Source: Desulfogranum japonicum DSM 18378 (GTDB taxonomy: Bacteria; Desulfobacterota; Desulfobulbia; Desulfobulbales; Desulfobulbaceae). From it: DNA of 64,000 nt. Shown here one piece after another: positions 24,687-32,698 of this stretch (position 1 is the stretch's first letter; the number at the start of each line of letters is the position of its first letter). Both the position numbers and the translations under genes were made by a program. The stretch covers positions 186,001-250,000 of the forward strand of contig NZ_AUCV01000002.1 of the NCBI RefSeq assembly GCF_000429945.1, given 5' to 3'. Under the pieces are notes generated by a model. It was not told the DNA's origin, did no database searches, and saw only the letters and a program-made list of their open reading frames with translations.

Positions 24687-25874
24687 TTAATGGGTATAAA
24701 AATCTCGGATTTTCTGCACTACATACTCCAACTGTTCCGGTGTAAGTTCCGGAAAAACAGGAAGGGCCAGTGTTGTTCTGGCAGCCTCTTCAGCTACAGG
24801 AAAACTTTGGTTAAAAATTGCAAGTTGTTCGACACACTCCTGCTGGTGCAGGCAAAGCGGGTAGTAAACTTCGCAACCTATAGATTGTTTATTGAGATAT
24901 TCACGTAATTTGTCCCGTTCAGGCACATGAATGACAAACTGGTTATAAATATGATGATTATGCTCCTCTGCATCTTGCATATCTGCATATACTGTTGCTG
25001 GCAGACGAACAGGATTATCAATCAGACCTGCGGCTTGAAACAACTCACGATAGATGCCTGCATTTTTTACACGTCCTTTATGCCATGTATCAAGATATCG
25101 TAATTTCACAGAAAGAACAGCTGCCTGGATTGCTGCAAGACGGAAGTTCCCACCTATCCTGCTGTGAAAATATTTTGGTTCAGCACCGTGATTCCGATTG
25201 GAACGTAAAATGGCAGCAAAAGGCTCATCGGAAGTGGTCACCAACCCGCCATCACCAATGCAACCAAGATTTTTACTTGGGAAAAAAGAAAAGCACCCGG
25301 CAATTCCCATGCTGCCTGCTTTGCACCACGTTACTTTCCCGTCTTCATTACGGAAGGGATATTCTGCTCCTATCGCCTGAGCAGCATCTTCAATAACAGG
25401 GATAGAGTACTTGTCGCTTAATGCCATAATTTTACCCATGTCTGCACACTGTCCGTAAAGATGCACAGGTATTATAGCCTTAATTTTTCGTTCTCCCTTA
25501 CAATCTTTATCGATAATTTCAGCTAACTGCTCCGCATCGATGTTAAGACTGTCAGGTTCAACATCAACAAAAACAGGTTCAGCACCGACACGAAGGATAA
25601 CACCCATGGTCGCGAAAAATGTGTAAGGGGTGGTAACGACTTTGTCTCCAGGCCCAATGTTAAGTGACATCAAAGAGACAAGCAATGCGTCGGTTCCACT
25701 GGAAACACCAACACCAAAGGACGTACTGCAATACGCAGCCACCTCTTTTTCAAACTTTTCTACGGTTGGTCCAAGAATATACCCTGTAGAATCAAGAGTT
25801 GAAGTAATGGCATCCACCAACTCCTCACGCATAGGGGCAAGCTGAGGTTTTAAATCAAGTAATGGTACATTCAT
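24687..25874 (-). CDS. DegT/DnrJ/EryC1/StrS family sugar aminotransferase
   Basis: 395 aa PLP enzyme. Family marks: MNVPLLDLKPQLAPMREEL start, substrate-binding VSSGTDALLVSLMSL, EDAAQAIGAEY (Asp to PLP), FSFFPSKNLGCIGDGG (Lys forming the Schiff base), and NFRLAAIQAAVL. Members aminate 3- or 4-keto nucleotide sugars; the sequence resembles the WbpE/WlbC group acting on UDP-2-acetamido-3-keto-hexuronates, but assignment at that level is uncertain. It probably feeds an LPS or surface-glycan amino sugar. Shares a likely operon with the downstream TPR lipoprotein; no other sugar-nucleotide gene is adjacent, although an oxidoreductase of the partner family begins at 63879. Confidence 0.85.
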   Translation of the reverse strand: MNVPLLDLKPQLAPMREELVDAITSTLDSTGYILGPTVEKFEKEVAAYCSTSFGVGVSSGTDALLVSLMSLNIGPGDKVVTTPYTFFATMGVILRVGAEPVFVDVEPDSLNIDAEQLAEIIDKDCKGERKIKAIIPVHLYGQCADMGKIMALSDKYSIPVIEDAAQAIGAEYPFRNEDGKVTWCKAGSMGIAGCFSFFPSKNLGCIGDGGLVTTSDEPFAAILRSNRNHGAEPKYFHSRIGGNFRLAAIQAAVLSVKLRYLDTWHKGRVKNAGIYRELFQAAGLIDNPVRLPATVYADMQDAEEHNHHIYNQFVIHVPERDKLREYLNKQSIGCEVYYPLCLHQQECVEQLAIFNQSFPVAEEAARTTLALPVFPELTPEQLEYVVQKIRDFYTH

Positions 25875-25934
25875 AAAAAAATAGTGTAACTCTTTGGGAA
25901 ATTAATCGAAAGGAAAGCAGTCTGGTTAAGGAAA

Positions 25935-26921
25935 TCAGGAGATCTCTTCGGTGGGTTTTGACGCAAAAATCATACTGTCTCCACTTAGAAAATCCTGAAT
26001 GTCTGGCATTTCTTTCTCTAGCAACTTTCTAAGTTTTTTCAGTAAATTCGCCTCAATTTGCCGGACTCTTTCCCGTGAAATATGGAACTCGTCTGCAATG
26101 GTCTGCAGCGTTTTAGGTTCATCGCTGAGCAGTCTGGTACTTAAAATCATCTGCTCTTTTTCATTCAATTTATCATGCATGCCAGCAAGGAGTTCCATCA
26201 GCTTATCGCGCATCTGCTGACTGGCGACCATCTCTTCAACACCTGGTCCCTCATGGGGCAGAAAATTCTTTTGTTCGTCCTCGGAATCACTTCGGACAGG
26301 AGCTTCAAGTGAAACATCCCAGTTGTCCATGCGCTGTCCCATCTCAATGACTTCACTTTCCTTGACGTTCAAGCGCTCTGCAAGAAGTTTCACTTCAGGT
26401 TTAAAGCCTTGGGCTTCCAATAATTTTTTTTCTTTATTGAGACTGAAAAAAAGTTTTCGCTGGGCCTGGGTGGTTCCTATTTTAACAAGTCGCCAGTTAT
26501 CCATAATAAACTTAAGGATATAGGCACGGATCCAGTAGGCCGCATAGTAAGAGAATTTAACCCCCCTGTAGGGGTCAAACTTCTTGGTTGCCTGGACTAA
26601 GCCGACGTTGCCCTCCTGTATGAGGTCCATGAAGTTCTGCATCCAATACTTTTGGAAATCCATAGCAACCTTGACGACAAGACGGAGATTGGAAGAAACC
26701 AGCCTGTATGCAGCGTCGGGATCACCTGTTTCCTGAAATCGGATTGCCAGTTCTTCAGTCTCTTCCCTGCTTAATAATTCGTATTGGCTGATCTCCTGTA
26801 AATACCTGTGAAGCGCAGGATTGCTCAGCGCAGGTAGATTATCATCGCTTGAAGTGACAACCAGAGGGTGATGTTGAACCTCATTTGGGTCCAAGGTGTC
26901 TATTTCACTTGTCTGTGTCAT
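25935..26921 (-). CDS. rpoH: RNA polymerase sigma factor RpoH (sigma-32 type)
   Basis: 328 aa sigma-70 family factor lacking the long region 1.1 of RpoD. Region 2: LRLVVKVAMDFQKYWMQNFMDLIQEGNVGLVQATKKFDPYRGVKFSYYAAYWIRAYI. The RpoH box follows directly (TTQAQRKLFFSLNKEKK), the feature that sets RpoH apart and is the site of FtsH/DnaK control. Region 4 helix-turn-helix: KTLQTIADEFHISRERVRQIEANLLKKLR. Directs heat-shock genes. Slightly longer than E. coli RpoH (284), with extra residues at both ends. Confidence 0.92.
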   Translation of the reverse strand: MTQTSEIDTLDPNEVQHHPLVVTSSDDNLPALSNPALHRYLQEISQYELLSREETEELAIRFQETGDPDAAYRLVSSNLRLVVKVAMDFQKYWMQNFMDLIQEGNVGLVQATKKFDPYRGVKFSYYAAYWIRAYILKFIMDNWRLVKIGTTQAQRKLFFSLNKEKKLLEAQGFKPEVKLLAERLNVKESEVIEMGQRMDNWDVSLEAPVRSDSEDEQKNFLPHEGPGVEEMVASQQMRDKLMELLAGMHDKLNEKEQMILSTRLLSDEPKTLQTIADEFHISRERVRQIEANLLKKLRKLLEKEMPDIQDFLSGDSMIFASKPTEEIS

Positions 26922-27274
26922 AAAAAACCCATAATAAAAGAATCCTCACTGGTTTCAGCGAGAAAAAACTTTCCATCTCAACCAGAAGGATTTCATATGT
27001 CATTGAATACGTTGGCCGCTTCCAGCCTGAAAACAGATGCAGCACGATATACTTTCAGTGTAAAAAACTGCTTGCAATGTACAATTAGCTGCACAGAAAA
27101 ATGGCTCTGCCCGTGCAAGCATCGTACAATACTCATAGATAGCATACTATACTCAGCATTTTTTTCCACTTTATATGGAACATATTGTGAGAAGAGTTTT
27201 AATTTCTTTAGATGTATGCTAATTATACCAGCTTGCCTGAAAAAGTTTTTTTTACGACAAACACTACGTGAAGC

Positions 27275-29068
27275 ATGAATAATATTCGAAATTTCAGTAT
27301 AATCGCACATATCGATCACGGCAAATCCACCCTTGCAGATCGCATCATCCAACTCTGCGAGATGGTGACAGAGAGGGAATTTAAAGATCAACTGCTTGAC
27401 AGTATGGATATCGAACGGGAAAGAGGGATCACTATAAAGTCTCAGACTATCTGCCTGCCTTACAAGGCTAAAGATGGAGAGACATATACTCTCAATCTCG
27501 TTGACACCCCTGGTCACGTTGACTTCAGTTATGAGGTATCACGTGCGCTCTCTTCCTGCGAAGGCGCTCTTCTACTCATAGATGCTGCCCAGGGAATTGA
27601 GGCACAAACCCTTGCCAATCTCTATCTCGCCATGGAGAATGACCTCGAAATCATTCCGGTCATCAACAAGATTGACCTGCCGGCAGCCGAGCCGGCAAAG
27701 GTCGCCTCTCAAATAGAAGAGGATCTTGGCCTTGACGGTGAGTCCATCTGCTTCTGTTCAGCGAAAACAGGTGAAGGTGTCAGAGACATACTAGAAGCTG
27801 TTGTTTCGTTTTTACCACCCCCAGTTGGTGAACCCGACGATCCACTCCAGGCGCTGGTATTTGACGCCAACTACGACCCCTATCGTGGGACGATCATATC
27901 CGTTCGTATTGTCAACGGTACAATAAAAGCAGGTGACACCATACTGTTCATGTCCAACCAGGCTGAGTACCGTGTTGAAGAAATCGGTATCTATCGATTG
28001 AAAAGATTGCCGCAAAAAGAACTGACTGCCGGTCAGGTCGGCTACATCATAGCAGGTGTCAAAACCGTATCAGATACCCAGCCAGGCGACACCATTACTC
28101 TTAAAGACACCCCAGCCCCAGCCCCGTTACCTGGTTTTAAAGAGATCCAACAGGTCGTATTTTCATCTATTTATCCTATCTCTACAGATGAGTATGAAGA
28201 CCTTGCCACCGCACTGGAAAAGCTCAAGCTCAATGATGCAGCTCTGACTTTTCAAAAAGACTCTTCTGCGGCATTGGGTTTTGGTTTCCGTTGCGGCTTT
28301 CTAGGTCTTTTACATCTTGAGGTTGTTCAGGAAAGGCTGGAGCGTGAATTTGACATTTCTCTCATCCTTACCGTGCCCACTGTAAAATATAAATTTTATA
28401 TGCAGGACAACACAATGACAGAGGTGGACAACCCTGCTTATTTCCCTGATCCGGGATCCATTAGCCGGATTGAGGAACCATTTATTAAAGCTACTATTCA
28501 TATTCCTGAAAAATATATGGGAGTTGTCATGACCCTGTGCATGGATCGGCGTGGTGAAAACACAAACTATCACTACCCGATGCCAGGGCGAATAGAATTT
28601 ACCTGCGAATTACCGCTGGCAGAGGTTATATACGATTTTTACGACCGTTTAAAATCAGTAACCCAGGGATATGGCTCATTTGATTACGAACTCCTGGATT
28701 ATAGAACTAGCGACCTGGTAAAATTAGATATTCTCGTCAATGGAGAGCAGGTGGATGCACTGTCACAACTTACTCATCGCTCTCGCGCCAGGGAAAGAGG
28801 CCTCAACGCCTGCGAGCGTTTGAAAGAAGAGATCCCAAGACAGATGTTCAAGATTGCCATACAAGCTGCAATTGGAGGTAATGTTGTTGCACGAACCAAT
28901 ATTTCCGCTCTAAGGAAAGATGTAACGGCAAAATGTTACGGTGGCGATATCTCCCGCAAAAGGAAATTGCTGGAAAAACAGAAAGCTGGAAAAAAAAGGA
29001 TGAAAACTGTTGGCAATGTGGAGATTCCACAGCGGGCATTTCTCGCAGTACTCAAGTCCGATCAATAA
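27275..29068 (+). CDS. lepA: elongation factor 4 (LepA), translation GTPase
   Basis: 597 aa, exactly the family length. G1 AHIDHGKSTLADR, G2 region RERGITIKSQ, G3 DTPGHVDF, G4 NKIDLPAAEP, followed by EF-G-like domains II, III and V and the LepA-specific C-terminal domain (CYGGDISRKRKLLEKQKAGKKRMK). It back-translocates or remodels stalled ribosomes. The ATG overlaps TGA of a short upstream frame that I do not accept as a gene. The region from the rpoH start (26922) to here contains nothing else supported. Confidence 0.97.
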   Translation: MNNIRNFSIIAHIDHGKSTLADRIIQLCEMVTEREFKDQLLDSMDIERERGITIKSQTICLPYKAKDGETYTLNLVDTPGHVDFSYEVSRALSSCEGALLLIDAAQGIEAQTLANLYLAMENDLEIIPVINKIDLPAAEPAKVASQIEEDLGLDGESICFCSAKTGEGVRDILEAVVSFLPPPVGEPDDPLQALVFDANYDPYRGTIISVRIVNGTIKAGDTILFMSNQAEYRVEEIGIYRLKRLPQKELTAGQVGYIIAGVKTVSDTQPGDTITLKDTPAPAPLPGFKEIQQVVFSSIYPISTDEYEDLATALEKLKLNDAALTFQKDSSAALGFGFRCGFLGLLHLEVVQERLEREFDISLILTVPTVKYKFYMQDNTMTEVDNPAYFPDPGSISRIEEPFIKATIHIPEKYMGVVMTLCMDRRGENTNYHYPMPGRIEFTCELPLAEVIYDFYDRLKSVTQGYGSFDYELLDYRTSDLVKLDILVNGEQVDALSQLTHRSRARERGLNACERLKEEIPRQMFKIAIQAAIGGNVVARTNISALRKDVTAKCYGGDISRKRKLLEKQKAGKKRMKTVGNVEIPQRAFLAVLKSDQ

Positions 29069-29125
29069 GAAAACAGACCGAGCCGCTATTCTGCGCTCCT
29101 GCGAATACATGCCCAAAAGATCTTA

Positions 29126-29285
29126 GGGTCGCGGAAAATAATAAATATCCTAAATTGTATAGGATATCGGTTCGGTAACGTCGTCGCATCAATGGTTCCA
29201 TATAGGCTGTATTGAGCCATTGACGAGACAACGTTACCGAGTTGAGAGACAAGTGAGATTGGATACTTTATTTTTTCCGTGACCC
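29126..29285 (+). repeat. dispersed inverted-repeat element, family A, copy 3
   Basis: 160 bp, ends GGGTCGCGGAAAATAAT and TTTTTTCCGTGACCC are a clear inverted pair; TTA precedes the left end and follows the right end, a possible 3-bp target duplication. Inner inverted pair CGGTAACG and CGTTACCG. Lies 57 nt after the lepA stop, between convergent lepA and engB. Confidence 0.8.
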
Positions 29286-29355
29286 TTAAGATAGTACAGA
29301 GTTACTTCGTACCCTGATACAGCGAACAACCTGAAGGGATTGCCCCACCTGCACA

Positions 29356-29970
29356 TTATTCCTGGTGTTTACTGGAAAAACCTTCCACTACCCTGGTTAG
29401 TATTTCTTTGAGTTCCGTGCACCCTTGCCCCGACTTTGAAGAAAACAGAATTCGCTCAGTAGCATGGATATTAAAGCCCGCATCAAGACTGGCAGCATTT
29501 TTTATCTGCTTGTTTCTTGGCAGCTTGTCAGCTTTAGTGTAGACCAACAGATGCGGAACACCTAAATACTTAAGCCAGTCAACGAGATCTCGGTCCAGTT
29601 TTTTAACCTCATGGCGAAGATCGACAATCACCACCACCAGCGCCAGTGACTCCCTGGTTTCCACATAGTTGCTGATAAGCCTCTGCCAGGTATTTTGCAT
29701 ATCCCTGGATACTTTTGCGTATCCATAACCCGGCAAATCTACCAAATACAGTGAATTATCCACTGAAAAAAAATTCAGACTCCTGGTTTTACCCGGCTTT
29801 GCACTGGTCTTGACCAGGTTGCTTCTATTTACAAGCCGATTAATCAGGCTGGATTTGCCAACATTCGACCTGCCGGCAAAGGCTATGTCGGGAATGATAT
29901 CCGGTGGTAATTGTTTGAGACTGTGCACAGCATCAAGAAATGCCACCGAATTAAAATGAATGGTCGCCAT
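29356..29970 (-). CDS. engB: ribosome biogenesis GTPase EngB (YsxC/YihA)
   Basis: 204 aa, the EngB length. G1 GRSNVGKSSLINRLV near residue 34, G2 KPGKTRSLNFF, G3 DLPGYGYA, G4 TKADKLPRN, G5 SSKSG near the C-terminus. Small TRAFAC GTPase needed for assembly of the large ribosomal subunit. It lies 150 nt after hisG on the same strand, separated by a perfect 13-bp hairpin, so it may be independent of the his genes. Confidence 0.95.
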   Translation of the reverse strand: MATIHFNSVAFLDAVHSLKQLPPDIIPDIAFAGRSNVGKSSLINRLVNRSNLVKTSAKPGKTRSLNFFSVDNSLYLVDLPGYGYAKVSRDMQNTWQRLISNYVETRESLALVVVIVDLRHEVKKLDRDLVDWLKYLGVPHLLVYTKADKLPRNKQIKNAASLDAGFNIHATERILFSSKSGQGCTELKEILTRVVEGFSSKHQE

Positions 29971-30054
29971 GGGTGCAACTCTAACAGATTATATGCATCA
30001 AAAATCAATGGATGGGGTCTGCCTGCATCATACTCGTTGCTTCTCGCTGAGTAC

Positions 30055-30084
30055 ATGTCTGCAATACCTTTGTATTGCAGACAT
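30055..30084. terminator. perfect 13-bp hairpin between hisG and engB
   Basis: ATGTCTGCAATAC and GTATTGCAGACAT pair without mismatch around a 4-nt CTTT loop. No U-run on either strand; could be an RNA end-protecting or processing structure at the end of the hisI-hisG transcript. Confidence 0.45.
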
Positions 30085-30121
30085 TATTGATGAGTCCATA
30101 GCCCCTGTTTCAGAACAGACC

Positions 30122-30994
30122 CTAGATTACTTTATTCAAAGAATACTCAATTATTCCCTCGGCACCGGCATCTTTAAGCTTGGGAACAAGATCCCGAACT
30201 TGATGTTGTGATATAACGGTTTCAAGAGAGAACCAATCCTGTTTATACAGTTTAGCTACAGTTGGCGCATTCAAACTGGGTAACAATGTGATAATCTCTT
30301 CAAGGCTGGTCTCCGGTACATTCATTTTAACCCCGACAATTCGATCTGCACGCAAAGCACCTTCAAGCAACATGACAATATTATCTATTTTTTTGCGTTT
30401 CCATGGATCAGCAAGGGCAGATTTGTTGGCAATGAGTTGCACGTTAGACTGCATAAGTTCATGGATAACCCTGAGACCGTGAGCACGAATAGTAGTCTCT
30501 GTTTCTGTTACCTCAACAATTGCATCGGCTAGTCCAGATACCGCTTTGGCTTCTGTTGCCCCCCAGGAAAAGGCAATATCAACATTGATATTTTTCTCCT
30601 GGAAAAATCGTTTGGTAACATTAACAAGCTCTGTGGAGATTCTCTTCCCTTCTAGTTGTTCTATACTGGTGATCTCAGAATCGCCGGGAACAGCAATAAC
30701 CCATCTGGTAGGCTTTTTACTCACTTTAGAATATACCAGGTCGGTAATTACTTCGATATCTGATTCGTTTTCTAAAGTCCAATCCTTACCTGTGATGCCC
30801 GCATCAAGCATTCCAGACTCAACATATCGTGACATTTCCTGAGGTCTGCAGATTGAGCAGGACAATTCCGTATCGTCGACCTCTGGAAAATAGTTGCGGG
30901 ATTTCATTTTAATCTGCCATCCCGACTTATCAAAAAGTTCAATGGTCGCCTCTTCAAGGCTTCCTTTGGGGATACCCAACTTCAACACACTCAT
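30122..30994 (-). CDS. hisG: ATP phosphoribosyltransferase HisG (long form)
   Basis: 290 aa. The long form, with the C-terminal regulatory ACT-like domain (MNVPETSLEEIITLLPSLNAPTVAKLYKQDWFSLETV) after residue 210, so it does not need HisZ. Catalytic domain: LGIPKGSLEE, DAGITGKDW, DAIVEVTETETT (the PRPP/ATP loop). First step of histidine synthesis, normally inhibited by histidine through the ACT-like domain. ATG 30994 has GAAGG at 8-nt spacing; an in-frame GTG at 31003 lies inside the SD. Downstream of hisI with a 42-nt gap. Confidence 0.95.
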   Translation of the reverse strand: MSVLKLGIPKGSLEEATIELFDKSGWQIKMKSRNYFPEVDDTELSCSICRPQEMSRYVESGMLDAGITGKDWTLENESDIEVITDLVYSKVSKKPTRWVIAVPGDSEITSIEQLEGKRISTELVNVTKRFFQEKNINVDIAFSWGATEAKAVSGLADAIVEVTETETTIRAHGLRVIHELMQSNVQLIANKSALADPWKRKKIDNIVMLLEGALRADRIVGVKMNVPETSLEEIITLLPSLNAPTVAKLYKQDWFSLETVISQHQVRDLVPKLKDAGAEGIIEYSLNKVI

Positions 30995-31036
30995 TGTATT
31001 CACCTTCTTCTCAGCTAAACGTACCCAAGTACTCTT

Positions 31037-31417
31037 TTATTTTCCGTAAACTTTTTCAGGATCAAAAACAATTTCCTGTACAATTTCAAGTTTTTCGCCA
31101 TCAACCCTGCGAAAAAAACAACTGGGGTACCCCTTATGACAGGCCGCACCGCCAAGCTGTTCAACTTTATAGATCACGGTATCATTATCGCAATCCACAT
31201 ATATATCTTTAATAATCTGCACATGACCGGAAGATTCACCTTTCAGCCACAGTTTATTCCTGCTTCGGCTCCAATAATGAGCTTTACCGGTCTCTAGGGT
31301 CTTCTCCCAGGCGAGCTTATTGATATAAGCAAGCATGAGAACATCTCCAGTAGCATGATCCTGAACAATGGCAGGAAGCAGGCCAAGCTCATCCTTGGAA
31401 AAATCTAACTCTATCAT
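31037..31417 (-). CDS. hisI: phosphoribosyl-AMP cyclohydrolase HisI
   Basis: 126 aa, the mono-functional form without the HisE domain. Marks: [70 protein letters not shown], in which the Cys and His residues and DCDNDT hold zinc and Mg. Third step of histidine synthesis. First gene of a two-gene hisI-hisG unit; the other his genes lie elsewhere. Confidence 0.95.
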   Translation of the reverse strand: MIELDFSKDELGLLPAIVQDHATGDVLMLAYINKLAWEKTLETGKAHYWSRSRNKLWLKGESSGHVQIIKDIYVDCDNDTVIYKVEQLGGAACHKGYPSCFFRRVDGEKLEIVQEIVFDPEKVYGK

Positions 31418-31889
31418 AACATGTAGTTCTCTTTTGCTGATAAAAGCATCATTTCAACAAGTATCTAAATAAAAGACATAGACAAACAGCACCCGCGATA
31501 CGTCGCAGTGTCTCAGTCACGTGGTTTGCCTTAATAGTGTACAAACGAAATTGCCCTGGGGAAAAAAGGGTTCCCGTTTCTGTGCTGGTTTGAACGTTGC
31601 CGCTTAACAAGCAATATGCCATAAAGGTTATAGATACAGCATGTCCTTTGTTTACGCACAAATGTGAAACTATATTGCGAAGTCCTGAAGTGTATAATCA
31701 GAGCGCCAATAGTTGAGCGAGCTGATTTCTGAGAGAGTGACGTCACGGTGCCTGGAACGAGACTTGTATGCTGAACAGGCAACTTTGTCAACCCTTGTCT
31801 TACTGTGGACTATTGTAAAACACAGTAAACTTGTATACAATTGTCAGATGTAACACTTTTTCAACACTTTTACGTCAGGAACTTAAATT
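31418..31889. other. intergenic region between hisI and the FKBP gene
   Basis: 472 nt between divergent genes. Visible structure: palindrome GTGACGTCAC (31737-31746), and TTACTGTG / CACAGTAA (31800-31807 and 31821-31828) as perfect 8-bp arms about 60-90 nt before the FKBP start. Either could be a regulator site. No gene or RNA recognised. Confidence 0.35.
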
Positions 31890-32330
31890 ATGTGTCCCGT
31901 TCAATTAACAGATATAGTTTCAGTAAGTTACGTCGCACAACTTGATTCAGGTGAACTCGTGGAGCAAGCACCTGAAGACAAACCTGTACAATTACAAATC
32001 GGTTCTGGCCGCATCCTTCAGGCTGTCGAGGCATCTCTTATGGGAATGGAGCCTGGGGAAATAAGAAGAGTGCGGATTCTTGAAGAAGACGCATACGGTC
32101 CCCATCACGATTCGCTTGTACAAGAAGTGCCCCGGAGCACGTTTGGTGAAAACATGGAACCTAAACCTGGAATGATCCTCTCCCTGACCTATGAAAAAGA
32201 CGGGGAAAAACATCAAATACCCGCCACTGTAATTGAAAGTGATTCGCAGAAGGTAAAGGTTGATTACAATCATCCTCTCGCAGGCAAGGCCATCACCTAT
32301 ACCGTAAAACTTCACGCCATCGGAAACTGA
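31890..32330 (+). CDS. SlyD-like FKBP-type peptidyl-prolyl isomerase
   Basis: 146 aa. Split FKBP fold with an inserted chaperone flap: VSVSYVAQLDSGELVEQAPEDKPVQLQIGSGRILQAVEASLMGMEPGE is the first part, the insert runs about residues 65-120, and VDYNHPLAGKAITYTVKLHAIG is the final FKBP strand. NHPLAGK is the SlyD family mark. The His/Cys-rich metal-binding tail of E. coli SlyD is absent. Cytoplasmic folding helper. AGGAAC precedes the ATG. Monocistronic, upstream of the chemosensory operon. Confidence 0.88.
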   Translation: MCPVQLTDIVSVSYVAQLDSGELVEQAPEDKPVQLQIGSGRILQAVEASLMGMEPGEIRRVRILEEDAYGPHHDSLVQEVPRSTFGENMEPKPGMILSLTYEKDGEKHQIPATVIESDSQKVKVDYNHPLAGKAITYTVKLHAIGN

Positions 32331-32391
32331 TTTGACCAATAGGGCTGCACTCCACACCAGCCCATCATTATCAGTTACGCTCAGTTCACGC

Positions 32392-32439
32392 CCTTGCAAT
32401 GGGTACTTGCAGTAGTGTCGGCGCTTACCCATTGCAAGG
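32392..32439. repeat. inverted repeat upstream of cheA
   Basis: CCTTGCAATGGGTA and TACCCATTGCAAGG are perfect 14-bp arms around a 20-nt spacer. It lies in the 368-nt gap between the FKBP gene and cheA. Otherwise that gap contains nothing supported. Confidence 0.6.
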
Positions 32440-32698
32440 AGTTGTACCAACAGCCATAAGCCGCTTTTCATCACCCGATATCCTGTAACCTGCCTGAACC
32501 GATGATAGGCAGGCCCGATGTTCCAGCCTTCTCCTGATGTAGAAAAAATTACTGTACAATCATCATCCGTTACGTACAATACTTATAAAGTCAGCAAACT
32601 GGAGAAGATCTAAGGATATGATATCCGGAAAGATCACCTCTTAGCTTTTTCCCTCGCTCTTATGCGTATGCACAATTTGGCACTTTAGGAGATAGTGT

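Noticed and set aside
26998-27278. Cys-rich 93-aa open frame ending on the lepA start (ATGA overlap)
   Set aside because: Has a weak SD, but composition is not protein-like and it matches no family I know; the overlap is probably chance.
31531-31791. 86-aa minus-strand frame in the hisI-FKBP gap
   Set aside because: No SD and no protein-like pattern.
31992-32579. 195-aa minus-strand frame over the FKBP gene and inverted repeat
   Set aside because: Shadow of the FKBP gene; the extra part covers a non-coding inverted repeat.
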